DNA of 64,000 nt from contig OZ037899.1 in NCBI GenBank assembly GCA_964035575.1, positions 1,054,001 through 1,118,000 on the forward strand. The letters are read 5' to 3'. The translations under genes and the position numbers were made by a program. The DNA comes from Rhynchopus sp. YZ270_cl-10 (lineage: Eukaryota; Euglenozoa; Diplonemea; Diplonemida; Diplonemidae). Numbering within the stretch: the first letter of the stretch is position 1; the number at the start of each line of letters is the position of its first letter. Below are positions 45,336 to 56,802 of this stretch, piece after piece. Under the pieces are notes generated by a model. That model was not told the origin of the DNA, did no database searches, and saw nothing but the letters and a program-made list of their open reading frames with translations.

Positions 45336-47430
45336 CCCTCCCCGCCTCGCACTCCCAGGTCATACCCTCATACTCCCTTCTCCTCCTCTCCCACACCTCT
45401 TCGCACTACACCCCCCCTTTTTTTTTGAATTTCCCGTCCTTCCACGATTTTCGATTTCTCTTTTACCTTACCTCGATTCTAACCAATGTGGTGTCATCGC
45501 ATGTTGACACCCCCTTTTTTTTCTTTTTTTTGAAAATATATTTTCTTTAAAAATTGTAGTGAAGATGATCCCGTGAGCTGGTGGCAAAAAAAAAATATCT
45601 TGTTTTTTTTTTTTATTTTATTTTTGTATGCCTGCACAGAGGCACACAGAGACACACCCTCCGAGTTCCTTTGTTTTTGTTGTTGTTTTAGTGAGTGATG
45701 CCCAACACGTGGAGGCGTTGTGCACTTTTTCGACCCCCCTTTTTTTTTATTTCTTCTGTTATACGTTCTATTCAGTAGAATAGAATAGTATATGAAATAA
45801 TTTATTTCTTTTTTTACTTTACTGTTGGCCCCAGCTATACTAAGGGAACGAAAAATCTTCTGATAGTTTTTTTTTTTTTTTGTAATCAAAGCCCACTTCA
45901 TAACTTCCAGAACTGCATTATCTTTTATTTCGTTTTTTTTTATATTTCCTTTTTTTGCATATCATTTAACTGAACAGACATAGAAACAAAATGGCGATAT
46001 TTTAACACCACAAAACACTCCTTGGGCGAGAAGAAAATACAACATATTTGTGGAGCGATAAAAATGGAGTCAAAAAAAAGTTATTTTTTTTTTCCTCTTT
46101 TATCCCCACACAACCTTGGAGTGTGTTTCTATTTCATTTTACTTTTTGTACTTATTTTGTGCTCTTTTTTTGGAGTACTTTCCAGCATACTTTGGCTATT
46201 TGCGCTGCGCGGCTTCGTCTTCTCTCCGCCCAAGCCTACTTCTTTATTTTATTTTAGTACAGAACCATTTCTTTTCTTCAGAGAAACTGAAAAAAAAAGA
46301 CTGTTTTCTGGGAGAGCTAAGACCGTCTGCTTATATGCGGTGGTAGCTACACTTGATCATATTATTTCATAACTTATACAGGTGTTTTTTTTTGTTGATT
46401 TTCTCTAAAGGGAAAGTCGTTCAAACTGTTTTTTTTTAAACACCATACAAAGTAACTTTATAACGTTATACAAAAGAGCATTCTTGTTTTTCGATCATGA
46501 TGCAGGAGTGTGCGTGCGTGTGTGTGGCGAAGTGGTTTTTTTCGTTGCTGTCTTGTTGTTGTTTTTTTTCTATTTTTTTCTTCCTTTCTCTACGTGCATC
46601 AAAAGAACAAATGAAGCTTTGCGAATTGGGCAAAAAAAAGTTCGCAACACAACTTTCTAATAAGCACCTCTCCCAAAATCTCTAACCCACGACGCCTTGC
46701 ACAGGACATACATACATGCGCTCCGACAATGTTTTATCTCAGAGCCTCTTTATGTTCTTCTGTTTATCGAAAGATGTTTTGTCCTCGTGGGGGGGAGAGT
46801 GCGTCTTTTACAAAGAAAGAAAAAAAAACCCCCTCTGACAAAATAACCCATTTGAGGTGAGGTGTCTAAATCACAAACAAAGAGTGAATGAGAGACTGTC
46901 ATGCATAGCCACACAACGGATTATCAATGCGAAAAATAGAATTTCTTAAAAACGCGGGAAAAGTAAAGATCTTTACCAAAAAGCTGGTGGAATGTAATTG
47001 TCGACACAACAAAAAAAACCCCCTCCCTCAGCAGCAACAATACCACAATCTGGCCATCTTTTTTTTTTTTTCCAAAGGCCCGTCACCAAATATCGTGTTT
47101 ACCCCCGTTTTTTTTTTTTTATGTCTTTCGTTAGTTGAAGCGTGATTCGCTACTCTAAGAAGAAAAAACAAACGTTGCTTTATTTTCTCAGATGTGTGTG
47201 TCTCAAGCCTCAATTAGGTATTTATTTTTTTTCCTCCTCTCCCAACAACTTAGCAGCAACCCCGTGTTCCTTGTCTGTCTCTCAGTGACTGAACAACAGC
47301 ACAAACAAAACAAAATCCTTTCATTTCGCAACATTGCAAAATGCCCACACCCCCACCCCCATCCCCTTGGCATACACTGTTCCGAGTATATCTTTTTATT
47401 ATTTTTTTACTATCAGATTGTTAACCACGA
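45336..47430 (+). other. No gene seen
   Basis: Homopolymer-rich spacer. A short TTCTATTCAGTAGAATAG-type palindrome at 45767-45805 recurs at 58380-58415 and, diverged, near 26697. Confidence 0.55.
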
Positions 47431-47525
47431 AAATGGATGTCGGACTGCATGTTTGGGGTCCACCTGGCGCACCGGTCATGTACCAAGGCCCACTGTCATG
47501 GGCTTTTGTATTTCAAGTCAATTTT
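47431..47525 (+). repeat. Short unit E, best copy
   Basis: AAATGGATGTCGGACTGCAT, GGGGTCCACCTGGCGCACC, GTACCAAGGCCCACTGTCAT and GGGCTTTTGTATTTCAAGTC. Confidence 0.65.
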
Positions 47526-47764
47526 TTTCTTTCAGTGGAAAAAAGAGATCCAGCAAAAGAAGCAAGATTGTAGTGGCGCGGCTACTCAAAAAAAAACTAC
47601 TGTGTAGTCAGCGTCACGCCTACTAGGCAACGAAAGAACTGTTTTTTTTTTTTAAAGTTTTCACAGAAAACCCGTATCCCGACAAGAAATTTTCACAGAA
47701 GACGTCTTGCCTCAGGGACTGTGTTTGAAGTGAGTAACTTAAAGAGACGGGGGGCACGACTGCC

Positions 47765-47895
47765 CCGCAGCAAAACAAAAAAGCTACTTTCTAGGGTTGA
47801 GGATGGCCTCCGTCCATACCGATTAAGTACAAAGCCTTCGGGCGACATTGTGTACAGATCCTACCTCGGCGATTGTCAATACAAACAAAAAAAAT
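47765..47895 (+). repeat. Short unit K, best copy
   Basis: AAGCTACTTTCTAGGGTTGA, GGATGGCCTCCGTCCATACC, AAGCCTTCGGGCGACATTGT, GATTGTCAATACAAACAAAA. Confidence 0.65.
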
Positions 47896-47899
47896 ACCC

Positions 47900-50105
47900 G
47901 ACGAAAAATACTGCTGTCAATCAACCACGTGCAAAAAGCTCTATTATTCCATCCCATTTCCCCCCATGTATAAGTTTATTTTCTTTTTTTTGAGTGGGAT
48001 GGATCTGTATTGAACGTGCTTTTTTGTACTTTCTCTTTTTTGAAAGTATGGACGGAAACTAATTTTAAAGATATGTGCGTTGCAGTGCAGTTTGCCTATG
48101 TATTTACGTGTTAATTTAGTCAAGGCTGCAAGGAATAACCACAATCACACGCCCCTACCCACAATACACTTTTGTTCTCCACGTTATATTAGAAGTTGGG
48201 GTTTTTTTGTTACAAAAATTTTACTTTTGAGAGACTATTTTTGCGGTCAAATCAGCATTGTATGTCACCCCAAGTAGTGAATGACCTAATGCTTTAATTG
48301 AAAGAAAAAAATACAAAAAAAAAAAAAGGGGGCGAGGGCCGCCGAAAGGCATAATGTGCAGGTATTGGTTGGTGTGCGCTTTGGAAGTAAGTGGTTTTTA
48401 TTTTTCATCATTTACCAGGGAAGGAGGTAGGTGCCTAGTAAACCTAGGGGATCCTTGCGACAGCACACAAACTCGCTGAAGGGGGGCGAGAGGTGTCGTA
48501 TAAAGGATTACTGCCCCCCCCCCCCCCCCCCCCGATGTGTTGATGTTGACATCAGTTTCCGGAAGGTGATGGTTGATGGTGTGCTAATCAAATCCAAAAA
48601 AAGTTTAGCCAAACAAACTACGCCTTGCCTCTCCAACCCCACGTCGACAAAACTATCAAAGCAAAATTAAACAGAGCACAAAACACTTTCAAAACATACA
48701 AAAACATTTTCAAGCCCCCTTGCCTCTGTCAAAATGCTAAGTCTCTGGTAAATGGTGGTGTGACGGCGTTTTGTCTGAGATTTTAACTTTCGGAAAATCA
48801 GTGCGTCTGTGACCATCTATCAGTTTTGTGGCACAGCCGGCTAGGGCAGGGGGTGTCGTGTTTGATAACTAAATAGGGGTAATTCTTGCGCAGAATATGG
48901 CCCCCAAGGGATGTTATATGGTATATAGTGTGTTGTACGAGAGAGGATGCATCTCAAATTTTATTCCACCACACGCAAGCGAGCGCGCCCTCCCCCCCTC
49001 TGTTTTCCTCCCCCACCCTTTGCTAACGAGAGTAATTGTCGTAGCTGAGAGAGAGAAAAACGGGAAAATGTTCACATCTTTCTTCTTTTTTTTTTCTCTG
49101 TTATGTCGGAGGGAAAATGAGGCATTCAGCTGAATCATGCTTTTCGTATACAACCCGAACCCTAGTAGGTGCGAAAACACATCACCCCCCCCCATTTTTT
49201 TTCCCCGACTCGTTAACTATTTTACCGTGTATGCCCTTATCTCTGTGTTATGTGTGTGCATTTTTTCTATATTTTTTTTGGTAGCTGAAGTACGAAGCAT
49301 ACATTATTTCCGCATTTTTCAAAAGAAAAAGAAAAAATACCGTTTTCGAATACGAAGTGCCAAACGACCGGGGGGGGTTTTTTTTGGCCCCAAAGAAAAG
49401 AGGTTTTCTCTTCACGACCAGGTAGTCAGTGGGAGCGCATTGCAGTAATAAAAATATCAAACACAGAATATTTATCACACACTTTACGCACAAAAGAGAG
49501 CTTCATTGCCGTGGCTAAAAAAAATATTTTTTTTGGGACATTGTTGCTGGTTGATTCCTTAAATATATTTTTTTGGTATTCCCAACAGTACGTTCCAAAA
49601 TGTATTTTTTTAAATACATACACTGTGTATTGGCAGCCTCGTGTTCTATTCTTGTTTAATTGATTAAAGAAGCGTGTGAATGAAGTTGGTGACCCAAATG
49701 CTACTGATTGACGAGCTTTTAGGGTCATACTGACCAACTCTTTCCAAATTTTTACGGCGAACTGCTTTTTCTTGAAAAAAAAATGTGTGTACATCATTCA
49801 CATTTTTTCAAGTTTTGTTTTGCCTTTTGAGAGACATTCAACTCAACTTCTCTTTTTTTCGAACCATAGAGCGGGCTGGGGCACACATTTTCTCTTTGTT
49901 ACAAAAAAAAAAAAACTTGGCGAGAGGCTTGCGTGTTTTCCGCAAAAATTTCTCTTTTATTTTTTCTCCCTTTGTCGTGCGCATAGCGAAAAAACGTTTA
50001 CCATTCTCTCCCCCCCAATCACCCCCTCTCCGCCCGCACCTCCCTGCATACAAGATTCGTCGGGGGGGGAAAAAAGATCATTTTATTTTTGAGCAAATAT
50101 TTAAA
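47900..50105 (+). other. No gene seen; poly-C run and unit R
   Basis: A C-run of about 20 lies near 48513. At 48626-48730 a block (CAAAACTATCAAAGC, AATTAAACAGAGCACAAAA, CACTTTCAAAACATAC) recurs at 63828-63930. Confidence 0.55.
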
Positions 50106-50109
50106 AAAG

Positions 50110-50190
50110 AAAGTAGAGATTTGCAACAACTGTGGCAACACAACCGAGGGCAACTACACTACTCCAACAATTTTATCAAGAAAAAAAAAA
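50110..50190 (+). repeat. Short unit B
   Basis: AAAGTAGAGATTTGCAACAA, CTGTGGCAACACAACCGAGG, CTACACTACTCCAACAATTT, then TATCAAGAAAAAAAA. Confidence 0.7.
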
Positions 50191-50598
50191 CCCCCCACCC
50201 CAAATGACCACACACACCCCTCAGTATCCCTCCCTCACGTTTTGTTGCAGGTGTGTGCCACTTGAGCAGAGGCTTTCGCCGCATCACATCTTCTTTTTTT
50301 TTGCCAACTTTTCTTTGTTTTGGGGGAGATAAGAGGGGGCGTTATGGTTTCCTTGTCCTTACCTTCATTTTTTTTTGTTGTTGTTGGTGTCACTTCCCCC
50401 ACCCCCTTACTGGTCCCCCAGAAATCCAAAAGAAAAAAGTACGTGACAACTACGCACTAAGTACGCAATATGGGGTCGTCAGGAGCACCAATTACCAGAG
50501 GGGGGGGGGGTTTTTTTTTTCCCCCCTTCCATTTTCATTTGACTTTCTGCCGCCCCTTTTTCGCGGCCGTCTTATGGGGGAAACGAGCTCCACCAGCC

Positions 50599-50635
<37 letters not shown>

Positions 50636-51048
50636 GTGGGTTTCCCAACAAATATCGACCCTCTCCGTACTCTCTCTCTCTTTCCTACGCTGCTGTTGTC
50701 TCCGTGTCACAAAGCGGGTCCAGTATTCTCTTCCTGAGCTATTTTTTCAGAGCTCAAAAAATGGGGTAAATTGGATCGATCAATATACAACGTCAGGAAA
50801 TTTTTTAAAAGTTTTTTTAAAAAAGAGAAGAACCGGGATAAAACCAACCCCCCCCTTTTTTTTGCATTTTTGCAGCAGCTTCGATTACTTTTTACAAAAA
50901 GAAAAAGAAAAAAAAAAATAGGTCTGGAAGAAATGTGTCAAATTACTATTATCCGAGGTAACCTTTTTTCGCCCCGAGAAAGAAAGGGAAGGAGGAAGAG
51001 AGAGCACCCCATGTGTGGTCTTTTTTTCCTGATGCTCCTTTCTTTTGA

Positions 51049-51092
51049 GGTACACTGTTCAACGAGGGCTTTGTATTTCAAGTCACATTTTT
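51049..51092 (+). repeat. Short unit E, 3' part, in the SpoVS-like gene's upstream region
   Basis: AGGTACACTGTTCAACGAGG and GCTTTGTATTTCAAGTCAC. A second copy directly follows the same gene. Confidence 0.55.
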
Positions 51093-51261
51093 ATTTTTTT
51101 TGCTTTGATGCCGACAAAAGAAATCGAGATCAGAACAAAAGCAGAGTTGCAACCCAACCCAGCAAAACTCAACTCTTTTTGCAGAAAAAAAAACAGCTCA
51201 AAAAACAACACCAAAAAAAAACTGGATTTTTTTCTTTAAGCATACCCAACTACCCATCCAC

Positions 51262-51283
51262 CCACCACCATTCTTCTCTACAG
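51262..51283 (+). promoter_or_regulatory. Candidate 3' splice site in the leader of the SpoVS-like gene
   Basis: TTCTTCTCTACAG (51271-51283), preceded by a C/T-rich stretch, lies 96 nt before the ATG. This fits cis or trans splicing of the leader. Confidence 0.3.
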
Positions 51284-51379
51284 AATTTTTCCTCTTCACC
51301 ACACCCTTCGAACCCCAACCTCAAAGAGCTTTGTTGACCCAAAAAAAGGTAACAAAACAGAAACCACCAAACCACGTTA

Positions 51380-52633
51380 ATGTCCCTATTCTGCGGCCCT
51401 CAGCCCACCCTCGCTAGCCTTACCCCTTCGTCCTCTGTTAGCGACGGCAGCCTGAGCAGCACCTCGAGCCAGACAGGGACGACGACTTCTTCAGGCGCAC
51501 CTCCCTCTGCGGGGTCTTCTTTGATGGCAGGTCTGCAGCAGCAGCAGCAGCAGATGGAGAACACACTGCAGGGGTTGCAGCATCTGAGGAACCTGCAGAA
51601 TCTTCAGCAGCTTCAGAACCTGCAGCAACAGCAACAACAACAACAACAACAACAACAACCTGGTATGTCCGCTCTGATGATGCAGAATTTGCAAAACATG
51701 GCTGGGCTTCAGAATATGCAGGGTCTTCAAGGAGGCATGCAAGGTGGGATGCAGCTTCCGGTTGGAGGAGTAGGCGTGGGAGGAGCAGGTCTCCCGCTGC
51801 ACCAAATGAACGTTGCGCAGCTGAGCCAACTCAATTCGACCCTTCAACAGCAGCTTGGCCAGCTCGCGGTAGCGCAGATGAACCTTACGCAGATGGGGGT
51901 CCCTCCGGTGATGCCGCAGAACCCTCAGGTGCAGGCAAACGCTTTGCTTCAAGCTTCATTGAACGCTTTGCAGGCATCGGCGCTGGCAGGGGCGGTGCCT
52001 GCAGCGCAGCAGAAGGCGGTGGTGCCAGAAGAGGCAAGGTCCGAGACCACCGAGGAAACCTTCCCCCCCGCCGTTCTCAAGGTCGCAAGCGGGACGAATC
52101 TGTGCAAGCTTGCAGGGTCGATTGCGAAGCGCATCCGGTCCTCCCAGCGGGTTGTTGTCGAAGCGATGGGGCCGGTCTGCGTGACACGCGCCATGACTGC
52201 ACTCCGCCTGGCTGGTGTCTTTCTGAAGGTTGACAGTCTGCTTCTCAGCATAACCTGTGCTTTTATGCATGTTCCCAAGCATACTGCAACCCATCCTGGA
52301 CTTCGCTTCATCGCAAGCGGTACGAAAATGACGTCAGCGGCAGAGGTGGTGCGCGAAGAGGTTCACGTCCCAGAGCACAGTGAAGTGTCGAAGGTGACCA
52401 GGGGGTTGCTCAGGAGTGTCGAGGCGAGTGGGGGAGCTGGCGTCAAGGTGACCTTTGGGCCTTCCGAAGATTCGATCAATGTGGCTGCAAAGGCAATTGC
52501 GTTGGCATCCGGGAAGTTGAAGCCGACCCCCGTCGTGTTGAGGCCCTGTCTCGACACCCCCATGCCGACATCAGTGCAGAGAAGCCTCACCTACATCCTC
52601 CTCCCTGGACCACAGGAGACAAACTCTCCGTAA
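51380..52633 (+). CDS. Gln-rich protein with two SpoVS/Alba-like domains
   Basis: 417 aa, single exon, ATG 51380 to TAA. Residues 1-50 are Ser/Thr-rich. Residues 52-225 are Gln/Leu/Met-rich with a pure Gln run (CAA/CAG) and LQNLQ, MQGLQGGM and NLTQMG repeats. Domain 1 (about 229-315) starts VLKVASGTNLCKLAGSIAKR and has VVVEAMGPVCVTRAMTALRL. This matches the SpoVS pattern of an initial strand, an AGAIA helix and a vEaiGaxAvnqAvkAlaiA helix. Domain 2 (about 325-412) repeats it as GVKVTFGPSEDSINVAAKAI, AIALASGKL. SpoVS belongs to the Alba-like fold, so nucleic-acid binding is likely, probably RNA. No bacterial context or GC shift suggests recent transfer. Alternative call: divergent Alba protein. 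Confidence 0.75.
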   Translation: MSLFCGPQPTLASLTPSSSVSDGSLSSTSSQTGTTTSSGAPPSAGSSLMAGLQQQQQQMENTLQGLQHLRNLQNLQQLQNLQQQQQQQQQQQQPGMSALMMQNLQNMAGLQNMQGLQGGMQGGMQLPVGGVGVGGAGLPLHQMNVAQLSQLNSTLQQQLGQLAVAQMNLTQMGVPPVMPQNPQVQANALLQASLNALQASALAGAVPAAQQKAVVPEEARSETTEETFPPAVLKVASGTNLCKLAGSIAKRIRSSQRVVVEAMGPVCVTRAMTALRLAGVFLKVDSLLLSITCAFMHVPKHTATHPGLRFIASGTKMTSAAEVVREEVHVPEHSEVSKVTRGLLRSVEASGGAGVKVTFGPSEDSINVAAKAIALASGKLKPTPVVLRPCLDTPMPTSVQRSLTYILLPGPQETNSP

Positions 52634-52657
52634 AGCTTTTGTTTTGTAAAAACCACG

Positions 52658-52735
52658 AAAAAATGGATGGACTGCATAGGGGAGCGTCGTTGTACTGTTC
52701 ACGAAGGCTGTTGTGTTTCAGGTCAAGTTTGTTGT
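52658..52735 (+). repeat. Short unit E immediately after the SpoVS-like gene
   Basis: AAATGGATGGACTGCATAGG, TTGTACTGTTCACGAAGGC, TTGTGTTTCAGGTCAAG. It begins 25 nt after the stop codon, so it probably lies in the 3' UTR. Confidence 0.6.
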
Positions 52736-52744
52736 TGTATTTAT

Positions 52745-53983
52745 AGGTAAGTATGAGAGCTCAGGAGAGCTCAGGATCATCTTACAAAACGTTTTCTCCC
52801 CCCTTTTTCCCCTTTCCTTTTCCCCCCTTTTTTCTCCTTTTTGTTACTCTAAAAGGGGTGCATTTCTGTTTAAAAAAAAAAATCTATTCCTGGGGGGAGT
52901 GTCTACACCAAATAAATAGGGGTGGAGCTGAGACTCTCATCTCTAGCGTTGAACCTTGATTAGCACTTTTTGTGAGGAAAAAGACGTACAGTCACAACAA
53001 CAAACTATCGGGTGGGGCAAAAACTGCTTGGGACCTCAGAAATTCAAAAAAAAAAAAAACGAAGCACGCGGCAACTACGCAAGAAGTACGCAATATGGGG
53101 TCCAACGCTGGGGGTTTTTTTTTTTTTTGGGTTTTCAAAACTCTAAGGAGGGTTTTTTTTACTTCACAGATAGTTGTTGTGTGACCTGTATCTTCACGAT
53201 TGTGTTGTCGTCTTCCCAACTGTTTTTTTTTTTTTATATCTAATTGCAAAGGGAGAGAGGGAGGGTCCTTTTACCCAAATCCCCCTTCTCCTCTTTCCAC
53301 AATAGCTACCCCCTCTTTCTTCCCAAGCGATCCTATAGTGATGAAAAAAAAAGATGTGTTTTTGTGCATCTCTTTTTTCAAGTTTTCTTTCTTTTGTTGA
53401 TGCTTTGGGAAGATGGGGCGGTGTTGGTCGCACTGCGACGTTATTAACGTGGTTCATAGCGGTGGGAAACCAGGAATAGAGAGTCTAGGTTCATCTTACA
53501 AACTTTTCTTTTTTTTTTATTTTATGATGGCTGATATTTTTTTTTTGTGGTGGGGGATAAGAGAGAGACTTAGATTTCATCACACAGCCTTTATATTTTC
53601 TCTTTTTTGTTGATCCCTATACCTATGATATCAATTTGAATGCATAGGTTGAAAAATACCTCTTTTGATTGTTTTTTTTCGAAGAAAAAAGTCACAAATT
53701 CGGCCTTAAAATGGGCTACCCGGTTGTTTGTTTTTTTTTTTTTTAAAGATGCGCACAACATGAGAGGCTGTGGCTCATCTTATCTCATAAAAAATTTTTT
53801 CACCCCCCCTTTTTTTTCCCTCTTTCTTCATCCCGGACACAACCAAAAAGGCCGAGTGATTAAGAAAAGAAAAAAGTCGATACACGGGAAAATCTATTTG
53901 ATACCACAAGACGACAATTTTTTTTTTCAGCTACTTCGAAAAAACGCCTTTCTATTTTTTTGCTTCGTTCCACCGTTTTTTTT
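52745..53983 (+). other. No gene seen; run of hairpin and J units
   Basis: TCATCTTACAAA-type unit-C tails at 52786 and 53491, a fuller degenerate unit at 53752-53795 (GCGCACAACATGAGAGGCTG, GCTCATCTTATC), and unit J at 53608-53660. Confidence 0.5.
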
Positions 53984-54475
53984 CACGGGTCAGGAAAGAT
54001 CTTTTGTCTTTTTTTGTCTTTTTTCGGGAGAAAAAAAAAAAATCAAGATTTTCAGGATTTTTGTCTTTTTTTTTCAGGATCTCTCGAGATCTTTGAGATC
54101 TTTGAAAAATCCTGAAAAAAAAAGGAAAAAAAGAGAAAAAAAGATGAAAAAGATCTTGAAAATCTTTTTTTTCTCAAAAAAAAGATAAAAAAGATTTTTG
54201 GGATTTTGAAAAATCTTTTTGGGAAAAAAAAAAAAAAAGATTTTGAAAATCTTTTTTTTTTTTTTCAAAGATTTCTCAAGATCTCGAGATTTTTCATGAA
54301 ATTTCATGGATTTTTCCAGGATTTTTCAGGATTTTTTCAGGATTTTCCCAGGATTTTCAAATCTTTTCTCTTTTTTTTTTTCTCCCAAAAATCTTTTTTT
54401 TTTTTTTTTTTTCGGGAGAAGAGGATTTTTTTTCTCGAAAAAAAAAAAAAAAAAAAAGATCTTTCCCGACCCGTG
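53984..54475 (+). mobile_element. Low-complexity foldback element, TIR CACGGGTCRGGAAAGATC, copy 1
   Basis: CACGGGTCAGGAAAGATC ... GATCTTTCCCGACCCGTG. The interior is built from AGATTTT, CAGGATTTT and CTTTTTTT variants including CTCGAGATC. The inverse copy is at 56257-56756. Both are flanked by T-runs, so the target was probably poly-T. Confidence 0.75.
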
Positions 54476-54856
54476 TTTTTTTTTTTTTTTTTTTCTCTCT
54501 TCTCCCTTCTTTTATTGCGTCCCCTTTTTTCGCATACACAAATCTCTTTTCACCTCTTCCCATCTTCCCCACTAACTCTCCCCATTGGTCACCATTTCAA
54601 TTCCTCAAAACATAGCAATCTATGGAAAAACAGAAATTCCATCCTTTTTTTTTTTTTTGTTTATTTTATTTTTTCGGTGTAAAAAAAAAGCAAAAGTTCA
54701 CCACACAACATTCCACCCAAAGAAAGGATAACGACACAAAAAATAAAGGGAATTATATCATGACCCCTCTTAGAGTGACAATGGGGAAGTGTCAGAAGAA
54801 CAAAAAATAGCCCCCTCTATCTCGGTGACGATGGAATTAGTCGCGAATAAAAAAAC

Positions 54857-54905
54857 TATTGTGGAAACTCATCCTCGGGTGTCTGCGCTAATACAAAGTT
54901 TTTTG
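54857..54905 (+). repeat. Short unit A, subtype 2
   Basis: TTGTGGAAACTCATCCTCGG, GTGTCTGCGCTAATAC, AAAGTTTTTTGTGAAAAA. Confidence 0.55.
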
Positions 54906-54941
54906 TGAAAAAATAATAATCAAAATAGGAAACAGAACTTA

Positions 54942-55312
54942 GGGCAGAACAACTTTATATTTTGGTTCTCGTTTGCGCGCGCACCTTTTTTGAGATTTGG
55001 GGGGAAAATAAGTTTTTGGAGAATAAGTTTTCCAGCACAAGGGGGACGGGGTACTGTAGAGTACAAGGGGATGACGACCGTAAGCCAAGTAAGCTCAAGA
55101 AGTTTGGCTGCCTTTACCCATTTGGGTATGGGCAGCCAGCGAAACTTTAGCGTGTAGCCACCCTATAGTGGAGCACACTCTAGGGTGGCTACACTAATAC
55201 AACCAAGTTTTCAAAAACTTATTTTTCAGTGACAGAACTTATTACTTGCGCACGCGCGCACGATTTTGGGATCCCCAAATAACGAGAACCAAAATAAAAA
55301 GTTGTTCTGCCC
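54942..55312. mobile_element. PIF/Harbinger-like MITE, TSD TTA, containing a unit A
   Basis: GGGCAGAACAACTTTATATT ... TAAAAAGTTGTTCTGCCC, flanked by TTA on both sides. GGTTCTCGTT and GCGCGCGC motifs are mirrored near both ends. A unit A (55165-55216) sits inside, and with the preceding GTGTAGCCACCCTA it forms a palindrome (55152-55192). A 3-bp TTA/TWA duplication is typical of PIF/Harbinger. Confidence 0.65.
55165..55216 (+). repeat. Short unit A in palindromic context
   Basis: TATAGTGGAGCACACTCTAG, GGTGGCTACACTAATACAAC, AAGTTTTCAAAAAC. The left flank is the inverse of its own 3' half. Confidence 0.75.
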
Positions 55313-55899
55313 TTATCACAAAAAAAAAAAAAGTCCACGAAGAAAAAAAAAACGTTTATTTTTTGTGCTTTCATCCTGGATGGCTGACATCGTACAGTGG
55401 GTCAGGTGATTGCATCAAATAGCTTTTCTTCGTAGTTCCCGTATTGGAAATAGACTATAACCATCAGAGATTTGAGTGTGTTTTTTATTATCCTTCTGAC
55501 CAACTTCTCTGTAACAACACTCAGTAGACGAACAGAAAGCTGCAGCAAAATCGGTCTTTTTTTTGTTTTGTTTTTTGATATACACTGTGACTGTCACAAG
55601 CGGGCTGCTGTATTTCATTCATTTTTTCTCTCTTTTTTTTTTTTGATTTTCTTGTCGGCTCTGTCATCTCTAGTATACATGAGGGGGTGGGTGTGATGTG
55701 TGGAATCTTTCAAGGGGTTTTTTTCTTTTGAAGCTGACGGTAAGCACAAACATCATCTTTAAAAAGGCAATTTCTTTTCATAGATGTTGGATGTGCACAC
55801 GAAAGGGTAATTTCATGTCAGCTTCTTTTTCTTACGATTTTTATTTTTATATCTAAACACATTTTATGTCACAGTAAAAAGAATAGGTGGGGGTAGCAG

Positions 55900-55975
55900 T
55901 TGCGGTCTTTGTGAGGCGTGTGTGTCTCAGATTGGTTTAGGGTGGGGCACCTGACATTGCGACCTTCAACTACCG
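55900..55975 (+). repeat. Short unit L, copy 2
   Basis: GCGGTCTTTGTGAGGCGTGT, CTCAGATTGG, GGCACCTGACATTGCGACC, TTCAACTACCG; matches 21955-22035. Confidence 0.65.
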
Positions 55976-56219
55976 ATTGGGCAAAAAGGAATGGATCTGC
56001 TTAAGATTTTTTTAAGTACGTGTTGAAACTATGTCACCCAATGTGACATGCATGTACACATACATAGATGGATTCTTATCCAGGTTGCACAAAAAAACAA
56101 CCTGAAGCTCCCTATCTTCTTTTCTGTGCTTTATTAAAAACTTGGTTTGCAGACTTGCACCCCAAGAAGCTCTTTGCGAACGGCACATTATCGTGCCGTT
56201 CTTTTAAAAAAAATGACAA

Positions 56220-56256
<37 letters not shown>

Positions 56257-56756
56257 CACGGGTCGGGAAAGATCTTTTTTTTTTTTTTTTTTTTCGAGAA
56301 AAAAAATCCTCTTCTCCCGAAAAAAAAAAAAAAAAAAGATTTTTGGGAGAAAAAAAAAAAGAGAAAAGATTTGAAAATCCTGGAAAAATCCTGGAAAAAT
56401 CCTGGAAAAATCCATGAAATTTCATGAAAAATCTCGAGATCTTGAGAAATCTTTGAAAAAAAAAAAAAAGATTTTCAAAATCTTTTTTTTTTTTTTTTCC
56501 AAAAAGATTTTTCAAAATCCCAAAAATCTTTTTTATCTTTTTTTTGAGAAAAAAAAGATTTTCAAGATCTTTTTCATCTTTTTTTCTCTTTTTTTCCTTT
56601 TTTTCCTTTTTTTCCTTTTTTTTCCAGGATTTTTCAAAGATCTCAAAGATCTCGAGAGATCCTGAAAAAAAAAGACAAAAATCCTGAAAATCTTGATTTT
56701 TTTTTTTTTCTCTCGAAAAAAGACAAAAAAAGACAAAAGATCTTTCCTAACCCGTG
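56257..56756 (-). mobile_element. Low-complexity foldback element, copy 2 (inverse of 53984-54475)
   Basis: CACGGGTCGGGAAAGATC ... GATCTTTCCTAACCCGTG. The order of inner motifs is the mirror of copy 1. Confidence 0.75.
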
Positions 56757-56761
56757 TTTTT

Positions 56762-56802
56762 TGATGTGTGTGCACGAGAGGCACATTCATCTTTCAACGT
56801 TT
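56762..56802 (+). repeat. Short unit D (TGTGTGCACGAGAGGCACA)
   Basis: GATGTGTGTGCACGAGAGGC, ACATTCATCTTTCAAC, then a T/C tract. TGTGC/GCACA pair around ACGAGAG, the same loop as unit C. Copies: 59697-59735 and 32329-32366, weaker at 14889, 40105, 60720 and 62662. Confidence 0.6.

Noticed and set aside
50253-50921. A 222-codon open frame
   Set aside because: Pyrimidine-rich low-complexity sequence without domain pattern; probably upstream spacer of the SpoVS-like gene.
54206-56665. Long Phe/Lys-rich open frames
   Set aside because: They are products of T- and A-runs in the mirror elements.
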